A stretch of 64,000 bases of DNA, from NCBI GenBank assembly GCA_017427285.1, contig JAFRTE010000020.1, positions 94,849 to 158,848 on the forward strand. Reading direction: 5' to 3'. The notes under the pieces were generated by a model. It was not told the DNA's origin. It did not search any database and saw nothing but the letters and a program-made list of their open reading frames with translations. Source of the stretch: Clostridia bacterium (GTDB lineage: Bacteria > Bacillota > Clostridia > Oscillospirales > UBA644). Positions 1-9,566 of this stretch are shown here, one piece after another (position 1 is the stretch's first letter; every line of letters begins with the position of its first letter). A program made the position numbers and the translations under genes.

Positions 1-54
1 CAGACTTCCGTTTCTTTGATGAATAGCTCTGTTTTGTTCTTCTGTCCAGCTCAT
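1..54 (-). CDS. addA: AddA helicase-nuclease subunit, N-terminal fragment (runs off window)
   Basis: Eighteen codons read leftward from an ATG 31 bases after the addB stop and run off the window edge. The peptide begins MSWTEEQNRAIHQRNGSL. This matches the WT-x-x-Q-x-x-AI segment that precedes the Walker A motif in AddA, the UvrD-like helicase/nuclease subunit of the AddAB double-strand-break repair enzyme. In Firmicutes addA follows addB directly, as here. Only the extreme N-terminus is visible, so the call rests on this motif and the gene order. A short hairpin lies between the two genes. Confidence 0.75.
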   Translation of the reverse strand, partial: MSWTEEQNRAIHQRNGSL

Positions 55-67
55 TTTTTAAACCGTA

Positions 68-83
68 ATGCCGATAGCGGCAT
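68..83 (-). other. Small hairpin between addB and addA
   Basis: A perfect 6-bp inverted repeat (ATGCCG / CGGCAT) with a 4-base loop sits just after the addB stop codon and before the addA start. It has no U-tract, so it is unlikely to terminate transcription. It may affect mRNA stability or translation coupling. Confidence 0.35.
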
Positions 84-84
84 A

Positions 85-3000
85 TTATGTGTCTTCACCG
101 TCTATTTTGCCGAAAATATTGTCGGTTCCTATTTTCTCCATACCTCTGCCCGTACCGTTGTAAAAGCAGAAACTGTTGTATACGCAGTATTCGCAGCCGT
201 CTTTTTTCTTTGTTTTTATCGGATTTTTATCGGTGTTTCCGTTAAGAAGCGACGTTGCCATATCTTTCAGCAGCTTTTTTATATGCGAAAAAAGCTTTCC
301 GAATTCCTCTTCCGTAACGAGCGGAGGGGACGACTGCCTGAGTTTTACGGGAATATATTTGCCGCCAAGTCCGTTTTCCATGGCGTTGAGCACCGCAGTA
401 TCGTTTAAAAACAGTCCCGAACGCGGATGTTTTTTCCAGAGCTCTTCTTCCGCTTCGGCGTAGCCACCGTTCTTTTTGATAGAAACGATTTTCGGATTTG
501 CGCCCACGTACATACATCCCGCAGGCGTCGTTTCGCCGTAAATCGAGGCTCCGTTTTCCGAAAGAGCGTAAAGATACATGAGCATCTGAACGTCAAGTCC
601 GTAATAAACGTATTGAAGATCGAATGTTTTGCTTCCGCTCTTATAGTCTATGATGCGAATATATTTCCGTCCGTCTTTTTCGAATACGTCAACCCTGTCC
701 GCTATTCCGACAAGGCAGACCGAGCCGTTTTCTGTCGGAATTTCAACGGGTTTGATCTTTCCGTTGAAACCGATCTCGACCTCGAAATCGATGGGGACGA
801 ATCTGGACTGTTCAAGCTCATCGCGGAACATTTCAAGCAGGCGCGTCGCTTTCTGGACGAGTCTTGCGTAATAAGTCATAAATCCGGCAGGCGGCTTTGC
901 GTTTCCGAAAAGCGAAAGCAGATACTGCGACGAAAGCTTTTGAGTAGTCTCCCGTATTTCTTCGTTGCTTCCGAGCCCTTCCGCTATAGCATGCTGTAAA
1001 ATAAAGTGCATGTAATTGCCCGTTTCGAGCGCGCCGAGAAGATCGTCTCTTCTCTTTCTCAGTTTCAGGCCGTATTCGCAGAAATACGAAAAACCGCATT
1101 CGTAGTATTTGGCAACTTTCGACGCCGAAAGCCGCATATTTTTCCCGAAAAGATCTTCCGCGGTCTTTTTTTCGAGACGTGTGCTTTCTGACGTATTCAA
1201 AAACCGTCCGTATTCCGTAGTTTCAATATATTCCTTAAGCTTTTCACCGCCGAAACGCGCGTAAATATCAAATGCCGAAGAAGTGTTTTGTATTCTCTCG
1301 GCTATCCTTTGCGGCTCGTTTTCCGAAAGCGGGGGGATGATCTCGATGCCGGGGAAAATTCGCATGATCTCCGTAATCGCGCTTGAAGGACGCGTCTGTC
1401 CCGAAGACGAGGACGGATACGATACGAAGAGCTTTTCCGTCGGCGACGTCAGCGCTTTATACGCAAGATACTGCTCGTGAATAAGCTTTTCTTCTTCGGT
1501 TTTGCCGAGCGAGATATCGTATTTTTCAAGCAGCGCCCTGTCGTTGTCGTCAAAAAGCGAAAAACCGCTGCCCGTGCTCGGAAAAGTACCGTCGGAAAGT
1601 CCGAAAACGAAGGTGACCTTCCGTCTGGTTAACGGAACGGATTCTATGCTGCCGGCGGTTACTTCGTTTACCGCCGTGGGAATTATGCCTATATCGTTTT
1701 CTTCAACGACCGCAAATAAAAGCTCTCTGAATTCCTGCAGCGTTACGGTATCTTCTCCCGCGACCGAAACAAGCTCGTCAAGAGCGTTTACAATGAGGTC
1801 GTAAATCTGTTTTTGCTGCTCGAAAAGAGCGTCTTCTCCGTTCAGCACATAATCTTTTGCCGCAGCGTCAAGCGCTTCTTTAAGAGATATCGAGATATAA
1901 AAGCCAAAAAGCGCTTCGGATATCCGTTTTATGCTTCCGCCCTCGGCTGCTTTTCTGAAAGCTTCGGCTCTTGAAACGACGTATCGTCTTACATCGTTTA
2001 TCCTTTCGAGCGTTTCCGCATCTCCGTCGTCGGGAGGAAGTGTAAAATCGGAAACGAATCCGCCGTAAGATATCCGCCATTTTTCTATATATCTTTCAAA
2101 TGCCGCAACGTCGTTTTCGTTCGGCGCGGTAAGCCCCGTTTTAAGAAACGCAAGCACGTATTCCCGTCTGTATCCTTCGCAGACGACGGAAAAAAGAGCG
2201 TCAGTAAGCGAACAGAGCGGTTTTATGCGCAGCGGCACTCTTCTGTGGCAGAAAAGCGGAACTCCGTATTTTGCAAAAGTCGGCTCGAGGACCGGCGCAT
2301 AGCGGTCGCTGTCTCTCATTATAACCGTAAAATCGCCGTAACGGTATCCTTCGTCTCTCACGAGCGACGCGATTTTTGCAGCCGCCATATCCGCCTCGTC
2401 CGCAATATCCGCCGCCCTGTAAACAGAGATGTTTTCGGGAGCGCAGTCCGCGACCCCGTCCCTGTAAAGACAGTTTTCCAGAGCGGTAAGATCTTCCGGT
2501 CTGCCGCTGTTTTCTTTAAGTAAGACGGTCTCGAATTCAACGCCGTTTTTTACCGCTTTTGCCCTGAAAGCCGCCGCATTGGCAGATATTACCGAGAAAA
2601 GCGAATATTTCGGTTCGTTGAGCGAAGGCGCTGGGAATGACACGCAGACGTTCGCCCCAGTTTTTGCAAGCGAGAGCAAAACCTCGGTTTCCGAATAAAG
2701 AAAAACGGAAAACTTATCGCAGATAATATCGCAATCCTTGAAAACGCCGGAAGACTCGATCTCTTTTGCGAGTACGCCGAGACGGTTATCCGCCTCAAAG
2801 CTTCCTTGTTCAAGAAGCGCGCGATACGCCGAAACAAAAAGCGAAATATCGTGAAGCTTGCCGTTTTGCTCGACCTGAGCGGCGCGCATAAGATCTTCGG
2901 GAGAAAGTCCGCTTATCTCCATTTCCGTAATTGCGCCGGAAACGAGCGAAATAAACGAATACGAACGCACGGATCCGGGATAGTATTCAAGCAGGGGCGC

Positions 3001-3306
3001 TACCTCCGAAACGGCTTTGAGGATAACTGCGTTTTTGCCGCCCTCTCCGATAAATTCGTGACGGAGCGGACCTGTCGAGGCAAACGTAAGATTTGCAAGT
3101 CTTTTGAACGACAATACCGAAATCCTGCGCACCGCCTTTTCCCCGAACAGTTCAAGGAAACGGCGCTCCGTTTCGAAAGTATACTGTTCGGGCACTATGA
3201 CGGTTATTTTTTTACCGTTTTCGGGTCTTTTTAAAAGATCTGCGATCTTTTCTTCAACAAATTCCTTCCGTTTCAGATCGGAAAGGCCGAGAATAAGCTG
3301 GTTCAT
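85..3306 (-). CDS. addB: ATP-dependent nuclease subunit B
   Basis: This 1,073-residue protein matches the usual AddB size. The AddAB complex resects double-strand breaks to start RecA-dependent repair. A PD-(D/E)XK nuclease core is visible near residues 860-910 (ADRVD, then IIDYKSG and a downstream Q). Iron-sulfur cysteines fit the AddB pattern: one in YYECGFSYFC near residue 740 and three in CEYCVYNSFC near the C-terminus. The N-terminal VPEQYTFETERRF segment is typical. The usual Walker A loop (GxxGxGKT) is not present: the equivalent stretch reads LGLSDLKRKE, so nucleotide binding by this subunit is probably lost. The gene lies 20 bases after the M16 peptidase gene on the same strand and is followed by addA. 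Confidence 0.93.
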   Translation of the reverse strand: MNQLILGLSDLKRKEFVEEKIADLLKRPENGKKITVIVPEQYTFETERRFLELFGEKAVRRISVLSFKRLANLTFASTGPLRHEFIGEGGKNAVILKAVSEVAPLLEYYPGSVRSYSFISLVSGAITEMEISGLSPEDLMRAAQVEQNGKLHDISLFVSAYRALLEQGSFEADNRLGVLAKEIESSGVFKDCDIICDKFSVFLYSETEVLLSLAKTGANVCVSFPAPSLNEPKYSLFSVISANAAAFRAKAVKNGVEFETVLLKENSGRPEDLTALENCLYRDGVADCAPENISVYRAADIADEADMAAAKIASLVRDEGYRYGDFTVIMRDSDRYAPVLEPTFAKYGVPLFCHRRVPLRIKPLCSLTDALFSVVCEGYRREYVLAFLKTGLTAPNENDVAAFERYIEKWRISYGGFVSDFTLPPDDGDAETLERINDVRRYVVSRAEAFRKAAEGGSIKRISEALFGFYISISLKEALDAAAKDYVLNGEDALFEQQKQIYDLIVNALDELVSVAGEDTVTLQEFRELLFAVVEENDIGIIPTAVNEVTAGSIESVPLTRRKVTFVFGLSDGTFPSTGSGFSLFDDNDRALLEKYDISLGKTEEEKLIHEQYLAYKALTSPTEKLFVSYPSSSSGQTRPSSAITEIMRIFPGIEIIPPLSENEPQRIAERIQNTSSAFDIYARFGGEKLKEYIETTEYGRFLNTSESTRLEKKTAEDLFGKNMRLSASKVAKYYECGFSYFCEYGLKLRKRRDDLLGALETGNYMHFILQHAIAEGLGSNEEIRETTQKLSSQYLLSLFGNAKPPAGFMTYYARLVQKATRLLEMFRDELEQSRFVPIDFEVEIGFNGKIKPVEIPTENGSVCLVGIADRVDVFEKDGRKYIRIIDYKSGSKTFDLQYVYYGLDVQMLMYLYALSENGASIYGETTPAGCMYVGANPKIVSIKKNGGYAEAEEELWKKHPRSGLFLNDTAVLNAMENGLGGKYIPVKLRQSSPPLVTEEEFGKLFSHIKKLLKDMATSLLNGNTDKNPIKTKKKDGCEYCVYNSFCFYNGTGRGMEKIGTDNIFGKIDGEDT

Positions 3307-3326
3307 TTGAAATAATTCAAAAAGGT

Positions 3327-6263
3327 TTATCCGATATTTTCAATGCTGCCGAACATATCGGAGTTGTCTTTTATTTTCTGTGCGTTGCCCACGCAGCATT
3401 TATAGTTTTGAGCAAGCACGTCTTTTATGAGTTTTGCAGTGCCATGCATCTTATCGAGGGTAACGTCGAGTATCTGCTCGCGGACTTTCTGAACGTCCTC
3501 ATACTTTCTTCCCGTAAAATATGCGGAAAGCGAATATCCGATTTTGCCGCTGATAGACTTGGGCGTGTCGATACCGCTGAAAGTACCGACGATGTATTTC
3601 GTCAGTTCGGCGTCGTCGGGGTTGAGGGACGATACGAAATCGGGAGCGTTAAGATAGACCTCGTCGGTTTCGGCAAGCTTGGGGTCTCTGTATGAATAGA
3701 AAAATACGTCGCCCGTATCTGCCGCAAAATCGCATCCGCAGCCGTATGCGCCGCCTTTGAGACGGATTAAATTGTAAAGGTAATCGCAGTTGAGAGCGGT
3801 TTTAACAACGCAAAGCGTACCGTCAAACTCATATCCCGCATCGAAGAGATTTCCTCCGCGAACAAGGAACTGTATGAGGGCGGGCGTCATAAACGCTTCG
3901 TTTTTTGCTTCGGGTATAATTGCGGCTTTTTCGCCGAGACTTGCGTGTGAGAGCGTATCCGCGGCTTTAACGAATTCGGGAAGCGCGCTCTCCGCGGCTT
4001 TCAGCCCCGCTTCATCAGACGCGATGCTTACGGTAATATTCTTCGGGTCGAAAATATATCCCGCAGCGGCGCGCAGGGATGCACAAAGCGTATCTTTGCA
4101 GTCGTCGTAATTATCGTAAATATTCTTTTTGAATTTGTAATTGTCAACGCCGCCGAGATATTCGTCTATAACGCCTCTTTCGGTATAATACGATTTTATT
4201 CTCGCAATGCCTACGGAGTTTCCTCTGCCTATAAACTGTCTCTGCTTTGAGGATATATCTTCGCCGAGTATTTCTTTAAGGCGTTTTGCGTCGTCGAAAT
4301 TCGAAGACGTTATGATTTCCGCGGCAAGGTCAAGCGCATACGGTATTTTGTCCGCAAAAGCTTTGATGTTTACAACAAATACAAGCCGTGTTTCGTCTTT
4401 CTTGCCGTAAAGTTTGTAATTTACTACGCCGAAAGATATGTCTCCAGTATTTATTTTTATTTCGCTCGAAAGGTCTGAAGCCGTATGCTTTGCCGTATCT
4501 ATCTGACCGAGAACACTCGACAAAAAGCTTATATACGGGAGTTTTTCAACGGGAACGGGACCGATATCGAAAAGAAGCTTCAGATAAGTTATCCCGTTGG
4601 TTTCGTATTTATGGCATACGGCGGGCAGACCAGCAAGAGTAAACTCAACGTTTGAGAAGTTTTCGGCTTCGCGTTTGATATCTGTTCTTTCTATCGAAGG
4701 TATGCACGCAAGCTCTTCTTCCGTGGTTTCCGCCGTCTGATAAGCAATGAGTTTCTTTGTGGACGTCACGATATCGTCTATCTGTTCTTTTGTAAGCGTT
4801 GCTTTGTAATCCGCAAGTTTTTTTGCAAGCTCCGCGTTTTTCTTTTCGGTAAGTCCTTTTTCGGGCTCGAGGGAAAGAAGAACGGCATGGGTATTTGAAA
4901 GCAATCTCTTTCTTATAAGATCGGTGTAGTAGTCTGTGCCGATGAGCTCGCGCAGATGTTTGTATCTGCTGTTTTTATTGAGAGAGTCAAAAACTTTTTC
5001 GTCGTTATAAAGCCAGGTCTGCAGCATATCTATAACGTAGTATATGCCTTTTGACGTACCGCCGTAGTCGGATTCTCTCCAGCGGTATTCCGCGCTGTTT
5101 ACCGAACCGAGCAGTGCTTTTTCGTTTATGCCTTCGTTGACGATTTTTTCGAGCGTATCGAAAATAACTTCCTTAAAGCGCTGTTTATCATCTTTTTTCG
5201 CGTTTTTTGCGATTACGAAGAATGCAGGAGTGAGAAGCGCGCTTTCAAAGCCGCCGTATATGTCCTGACCTATTCCCGCGTCGAGCAGCGCCTGCTTTAA
5301 CGGAGCGCCGGGCATATCGAGCAATACTTCTCCTATCATCTCCCACGCTTCCCGCTCCTCTCTGTCAAGGGAAGAATCGAAAGAGACCGCAAACGAAAGA
5401 TACGTTTTACCCTCTTCGTCTTCGTTTTCGGCTATCGGGTATTTTTTAACGGTTTCTCTGATCCTATCAAACGGTTTCGACGTTTTTATCGACGAGTCTA
5501 TTTCAAGACGGTCGAAACGCGAAAGGTAATGTTCATCTATCCAGTTGAGTTTTTCGGCAACGTCCATATCGCCGTAAAGGAATATGTAGCTGTTGGAAGG
5601 ATGGTAGTATCTTCTGTGAAAATCGGTATAATACTCGTATGTGAGTGACGGAATAACGTCAGGATCGCCGCCGGAATTTACGCCGTATGTGCCGTCCGGA
5701 TAAAGAGCCGCGGTAAGTTCGTCAAAAACCGTGCTGTCCGGCGACGACATCGCGCCTTTCATCTCGCTGTAAACAACGCCGTTTATTTCAAGGGGCTTGT
5801 CGGCGTCTTCAAGATGGTAATGCCAGCCCTCCTGCATGAATATTTCTTTGCGTTTGTGAAGATTCGGGAAGAATACGGCGTCGAGATAAACGTGCATAAG
5901 GTTCTGAAAATCCTTGTCGTTGTAGCTCGCAACGGGATAGAGCGTTTTGTCCGGATACGTCATTGCGTTTAAAAACGTGTGAAGCGAGCCCTTTGCAAGC
6001 TGCATAAACGGGTCTCTTGCGGGAAATTCGTCCGAACCGCAAAGAACGGTATGCTCGATTATATGCGGTACGCCCGTGCTGTTTTCGGGCGGCGTTCTGA
6101 ATGTAGCGCAGAACGTTTTGTTGGGGTCGTCGTTTGAGATAACGCAGATGCGCGCGCCTGTCTTTTTATGACGGAAAACGAGACCGAGGCTGTTTATGTC
6201 TTCAAGAAACTGCCGCTGAGTATTTTCGTAAGCGGGGATTGCGGAAAAATCGATGTCTTTCAT
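3327..6263 (-). CDS. M16C-family zinc peptidase (presequence-protease/insulinase type)
   Basis: A 978-residue cytosolic metallopeptidase of the pitrilysin/insulinase superfamily, subfamily M16C, which degrades short peptides inside a closed chamber. The inverted zinc motif HxxEH is HIIEH near residue 60. The distal glutamate region follows (YSEMKGAMSSPD), and the family segment NAMTYPDKTLYPVAS is intact. The length fits the single-chain, four-domain form. I chose the ATG at 6263 because AAGGAAAG sits just upstream and the protein then begins MKDIDFSAIPAYENT, as in relatives. An in-frame extension to 6377 would cross the promoter. No signal peptide is visible. Confidence 0.9.
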   Translation of the reverse strand: MKDIDFSAIPAYENTQRQFLEDINSLGLVFRHKKTGARICVISNDDPNKTFCATFRTPPENSTGVPHIIEHTVLCGSDEFPARDPFMQLAKGSLHTFLNAMTYPDKTLYPVASYNDKDFQNLMHVYLDAVFFPNLHKRKEIFMQEGWHYHLEDADKPLEINGVVYSEMKGAMSSPDSTVFDELTAALYPDGTYGVNSGGDPDVIPSLTYEYYTDFHRRYYHPSNSYIFLYGDMDVAEKLNWIDEHYLSRFDRLEIDSSIKTSKPFDRIRETVKKYPIAENEDEEGKTYLSFAVSFDSSLDREEREAWEMIGEVLLDMPGAPLKQALLDAGIGQDIYGGFESALLTPAFFVIAKNAKKDDKQRFKEVIFDTLEKIVNEGINEKALLGSVNSAEYRWRESDYGGTSKGIYYVIDMLQTWLYNDEKVFDSLNKNSRYKHLRELIGTDYYTDLIRKRLLSNTHAVLLSLEPEKGLTEKKNAELAKKLADYKATLTKEQIDDIVTSTKKLIAYQTAETTEEELACIPSIERTDIKREAENFSNVEFTLAGLPAVCHKYETNGITYLKLLFDIGPVPVEKLPYISFLSSVLGQIDTAKHTASDLSSEIKINTGDISFGVVNYKLYGKKDETRLVFVVNIKAFADKIPYALDLAAEIITSSNFDDAKRLKEILGEDISSKQRQFIGRGNSVGIARIKSYYTERGVIDEYLGGVDNYKFKKNIYDNYDDCKDTLCASLRAAAGYIFDPKNITVSIASDEAGLKAAESALPEFVKAADTLSHASLGEKAAIIPEAKNEAFMTPALIQFLVRGGNLFDAGYEFDGTLCVVKTALNCDYLYNLIRLKGGAYGCGCDFAADTGDVFFYSYRDPKLAETDEVYLNAPDFVSSLNPDDAELTKYIVGTFSGIDTPKSISGKIGYSLSAYFTGRKYEDVQKVREQILDVTLDKMHGTAKLIKDVLAQNYKCCVGNAQKIKDNSDMFGSIENIG

Positions 6264-6294
6264 AGCTTTCTTTCCTTTATATATTATTTGCTTC

Positions 6295-6323
6295 ATTTTA
6301 ACATATAAAAAAATAAAAGTCAA
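6295..6323 (-). promoter_or_regulatory. Promoter for the M16C peptidase-addB-addA unit
   Basis: Reading leftward: TTGACT, a 17-bp spacer, TAAAAT, with a TGT extended -10 element. It lies about 30 bp before the chosen start codon. Confidence 0.75.
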
Positions 6324-6401
6324 CAGAAATTTATCGTATTTTGCGGATTGAATAAAATGAAATCCGTTTTTTTGCATATTTGCATTATTCGGAGGATAAT
6401 A

Positions 6402-6430
6402 TTGACATTTTCTTACGAATATGCTAAAAT
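6402..6430 (+). promoter_or_regulatory. Promoter for cimA operon
   Basis: TTGACA, 17-bp spacer, TAAAAT, preceded by TGC (extended -10). The inferred transcription start is about 50 bp before the cimA ATG, which has the ribosome-binding site AGGTGA. Confidence 0.8.
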
Positions 6431-6489
6431 GATAACATGGTATATGTTTTTAAAAAAGATGATGTTTTAAAGACGCAAAAGGTGACTTT

Positions 6490-8058
6490 ATGAAGATATT
6501 TACTTACGATACCACTCTTCGTGACGGCGCTCAGTCGGATACCGTGCAGTATTCAAAAAACGATAAACTGAATATTATCCGTCTGCTCGACTCTCTCGGC
6601 GTAGATTTTATCGAAGTTGACAATCCCGTTTACAATCCGTATGACGACGGTTTTTTCGAAGAGCTGAAAAAAATGAAGCTTATTCATTCGAAAATCGTTG
6701 CTTTCGGCAGCACGGTAAAGGTGGGTTCGTCTCCCGAAAACGACCCTGTTTTGTCTTTTCTTTCTTCTTATTCGGACTGCTGCGCCATTTTCGGCAAGGC
6801 GTGGGACCTTCATGTTTCGGATGTCCTTAAAACAACGAAGGAAGAAAATCTGCACATGATCGCAGAAAGTGTAAAATATCTGAAAAACAGCGGAAAATAC
6901 GTATTTTTCGACGCGGAACACTTTTTTGACGGCTGGCTCTCTTCGCCCGAATACGCTTTACGCGTGCTTGAAACGGCGCAGAGCGCAGGCGCAGACGAAA
7001 TAGTGCTTTGCGATACGAACGGCGGCACGTTCCCGAAAGATATTGCCCGTGCGGTAAACGACGTTAAAAAACACGTTTCGGTCCGTCTCGGTATCCATAC
7101 TCACAACGACTGCGCTCTTGCGGTCGCAAACGCTCTTGAAGCGGTAAGCGCCGGCGCAGAGCTCGTCCAGGGTACGATAAACGGCATAGGGGAGAGGTGC
7201 GGAAATGCCGATCTTTCCGCTATGATAGCAAATTTGCAGATAAAATCGGGGTTTGACGTCCTTCCCGACGGCAGAATAAGAAGTCTTACGGGAATTTCGA
7301 GGGCGATAGCGCAGATAACGAATATTTCAACGCAGGGCATGCCGTATATAAGCCGCGCAGCATTTTCCCATAAGGCAGGCACCCACGCCGACGCGGTGCT
7401 GAAAAACCCCGCAACGTTTGAGCATATAGATCCGTCTTTGATCGGCAACAAACGGACGATACTTCTTTCCGAAATAAGCGGAAAAAGCGCGATATTGCCA
7501 ATAATAAGACGTGTTGTGCCTGATATGGACAAAAATTCGGACAAGGTCGATATGCTGCTTGCCGCGATGAAGGACAAAGAAGCACACGGCTACCGCTACG
7601 AGGCGGCGCAGGCGTCTTTTGAGCTTCTGATACGTAAAATGCTCGGAATGTATACGCCGCATTTCGAGGTCGATTTATACAAGCTTATAAACGAGGCAAA
7701 GCTCGGCGAGGAATGCAAAAGCTACGTTTTTACGGAAGTTACGGTTGAAAATCAGAAAGAGATCGCCGCAACGATGAGCGACGGTCCCGTACACGCGATA
7801 GACGAAGCTCTGCGCAAGGCGCTGCGTCCGTTTTTCCCGTCGCTGGACAAAGTTCAGCTTATAGATTACAAGGTCCGCGTTATGGATAACCGCTCCGCTA
7901 CCGGGTCTACCGTTCAGGTACTTATAGACTCAACCGACGGCAGGGACGTCTGGACGACGGTTGGGGTTTCGATAGACATAATAAGGGCTTCTCAGGAAGC
8001 GCTTATCGACTCGATAGAATATAAACTCTTAAAAGACGAAAAAACCGAGACAAGGTAA
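6490..8058 (+). CDS. cimA: (R)-citramalate synthase
   Basis: A 522-residue enzyme of the DRE-TIM metallolyase family. CimA condenses acetyl-CoA with pyruvate to give citramalate, the first step of the threonine-independent isoleucine route. The N-terminal DTTLRDGAQ motif and the metal-binding HTHND near residue 203 are present, followed by GTINGIGERCGNADL. The C-terminal region after about residue 390 fits the LeuA-type allosteric domain, probably for isoleucine. FKAGTHADAV-like (SHKAGTHADAV) supports the CimA/LeuA class, and the DTTLRDGAQSD start favours citramalate synthase over isopropylmalate synthase. It is first in a unit with the sulfatase and rsmE. Confidence 0.88.
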   Translation: MKIFTYDTTLRDGAQSDTVQYSKNDKLNIIRLLDSLGVDFIEVDNPVYNPYDDGFFEELKKMKLIHSKIVAFGSTVKVGSSPENDPVLSFLSSYSDCCAIFGKAWDLHVSDVLKTTKEENLHMIAESVKYLKNSGKYVFFDAEHFFDGWLSSPEYALRVLETAQSAGADEIVLCDTNGGTFPKDIARAVNDVKKHVSVRLGIHTHNDCALAVANALEAVSAGAELVQGTINGIGERCGNADLSAMIANLQIKSGFDVLPDGRIRSLTGISRAIAQITNISTQGMPYISRAAFSHKAGTHADAVLKNPATFEHIDPSLIGNKRTILLSEISGKSAILPIIRRVVPDMDKNSDKVDMLLAAMKDKEAHGYRYEAAQASFELLIRKMLGMYTPHFEVDLYKLINEAKLGEECKSYVFTEVTVENQKEIAATMSDGPVHAIDEALRKALRPFFPSLDKVQLIDYKVRVMDNRSATGSTVQVLIDSTDGRDVWTTVGVSIDIIRASQEALIDSIEYKLLKDEKTETR

Positions 8059-8078
8059 AAGAAAGTGAGGATACGCCG

Positions 8079-9566
8079 ATGAAAAACAGGAAGGTTATTC
8101 TGATAATGACCGATTCTCAGCGCTGGGATATGGTTGGATGTTACCGCAACACGGGGCTTCTTACCCCGAATATAGACAGTCTTGCCGAAAACGGCATCCG
8201 CTGCGAGCGCGCATATACTGTTCAGCCCGTCTGCCAGGCGGCGCGCGCGGGTATTTTTACCGGCAAGTATCCCCATTCAACGGGCTGCTGGTCAAATCTC
8301 GAGGGCTTGTCGGGCAATGTCCGTACTCTCGGCGAAAGACTTCAGGATAAAGGCGTGCATACGGCGTTTATAGGCAAGTGGCATCTTGACGGAAGCGACT
8401 ATTTCGGACTCGGCAGAGCTCCCGCCGGCTGGGACAGCAGATATTGGTTCGATATGCGCAACTACCTTGAAAATATGTCCGAAGAAGACAGGGTGAAATC
8501 GAGGAAAAACGGCGCGGAAGACGTTTCGGCGGAGTTTACTTTCGGGCATCAGTGTTCTGACAGGGCGATAGATTTTCTTTACAGTCACGGCAGCGAGGAT
8601 TTCTTCCTTGTTGTTTCTTACGATGAGCCGCACGATCCGTCGCTCTGTCCCGAACCGTACAGAAGCATGTATGACGAATTCGAATTTCCGAAGAGCGAAA
8701 ACATATACGACAGCCTCGAAAACAAGCCGTCGCATCAGAAGGTGTGGGCGAACGGGAGAAACAAAGAGGATAAATCAAACGTCCGTCTTTGCGCGCCGAG
8801 ATTTTTCGGCTGCAACACGTTTATAGATAAAGAGATAGGAAGGGTCGTTGCGGCGGCGGATAAATACGCGCCGGACTGCGTAATTATATACACTTCCGAC
8901 CACGGCGACATGCTCTCTTCGCATTCGCTTTTTGCGAAAGGACCCGCGGCGTACGACGAGATAACGAGGATCCCGCTTATTATAAGAGGGGCGGGAATAC
9001 CGAAAGGAATAGTTGACCCGAACCCCGTTTCGCATATCGACATCGCGCCCACAGTTATGGACATAATGGGCTTTGAAATTCCGAAGGCGTTTGACGGACG
9101 CAGCTTGCTTCCTTCGATTCAAAATCCGGGAAAACGCGTTAACGACAAGGTTTTCATCGAATTCGGACGTTACGAGACCGACCACGACGGCTTCGGCGGT
9201 TTTCAGCCGATGCGCGCGGTTTTTGACGGCAGATACAAGCTTGTTGTAAACCTTCTTTCCGAAGACGAGCTTTACGATCTCGATACCGATCCCGCGGAAA
9301 ACATCAATCTTATAAACAGCTCAGAGCTTGCGGCGGTAAGAGACGTACTTCACGACGCGCTTCTTGAAAATATGAACCGCACCCGCGACCCTTTCCGTGG
9401 CTATTACTGGGAAGACAGACCGTGGCGGAAAGACGCGAGAAAACCTTCGTGGGATTACACGCTTATGACCCGTCAGCGCGAGGAGGACGAATTTTACGAG
9501 CCGCGTCAGCTCGATTACTCAACGGGGCTTGAAATGACAGACGCCGTGAGGAAAAAAAATGCATAA
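8079..9566 (+). CDS. Cys-type sulfatase (alkaline-phosphatase superfamily)
   Basis: A 495-residue type I sulfatase that should hydrolyse sulfate esters. The signature near residue 50 is CQAAR, the C-x-A-x-R form in which Cys must become formylglycine. Other active-site segments are MTDSQR at the N-terminus, GKWHLDG, and SDHGDM near residue 270. No signal peptide is seen, so it probably acts in the cytoplasm on imported sugars. The substrate is not clear; choline-sulfatase- or arylsulfatase-like enzymes are nearest by eye. The anaerobic maturase it needs is encoded at 48.1-49.2 kb. It overlaps rsmE by 8 bases and follows cimA by 20. Confidence 0.87.
   Translation: MKNRKVILIMTDSQRWDMVGCYRNTGLLTPNIDSLAENGIRCERAYTVQPVCQAARAGIFTGKYPHSTGCWSNLEGLSGNVRTLGERLQDKGVHTAFIGKWHLDGSDYFGLGRAPAGWDSRYWFDMRNYLENMSEEDRVKSRKNGAEDVSAEFTFGHQCSDRAIDFLYSHGSEDFFLVVSYDEPHDPSLCPEPYRSMYDEFEFPKSENIYDSLENKPSHQKVWANGRNKEDKSNVRLCAPRFFGCNTFIDKEIGRVVAAADKYAPDCVIIYTSDHGDMLSSHSLFAKGPAAYDEITRIPLIIRGAGIPKGIVDPNPVSHIDIAPTVMDIMGFEIPKAFDGRSLLPSIQNPGKRVNDKVFIEFGRYETDHDGFGGFQPMRAVFDGRYKLVVNLLSEDELYDLDTDPAENINLINSSELAAVRDVLHDALLENMNRTRDPFRGYYWEDRPWRKDARKPSWDYTLMTRQREEDEFYEPRQLDYSTGLEMTDAVRKKNA

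Noticed and set aside
6264..6377. N-terminal extension of the M16C peptidase to 6377
   Set aside because: It would be translated through the promoter at 6295-6323; the ATG at 6263 has a good ribosome-binding site and matches relatives.
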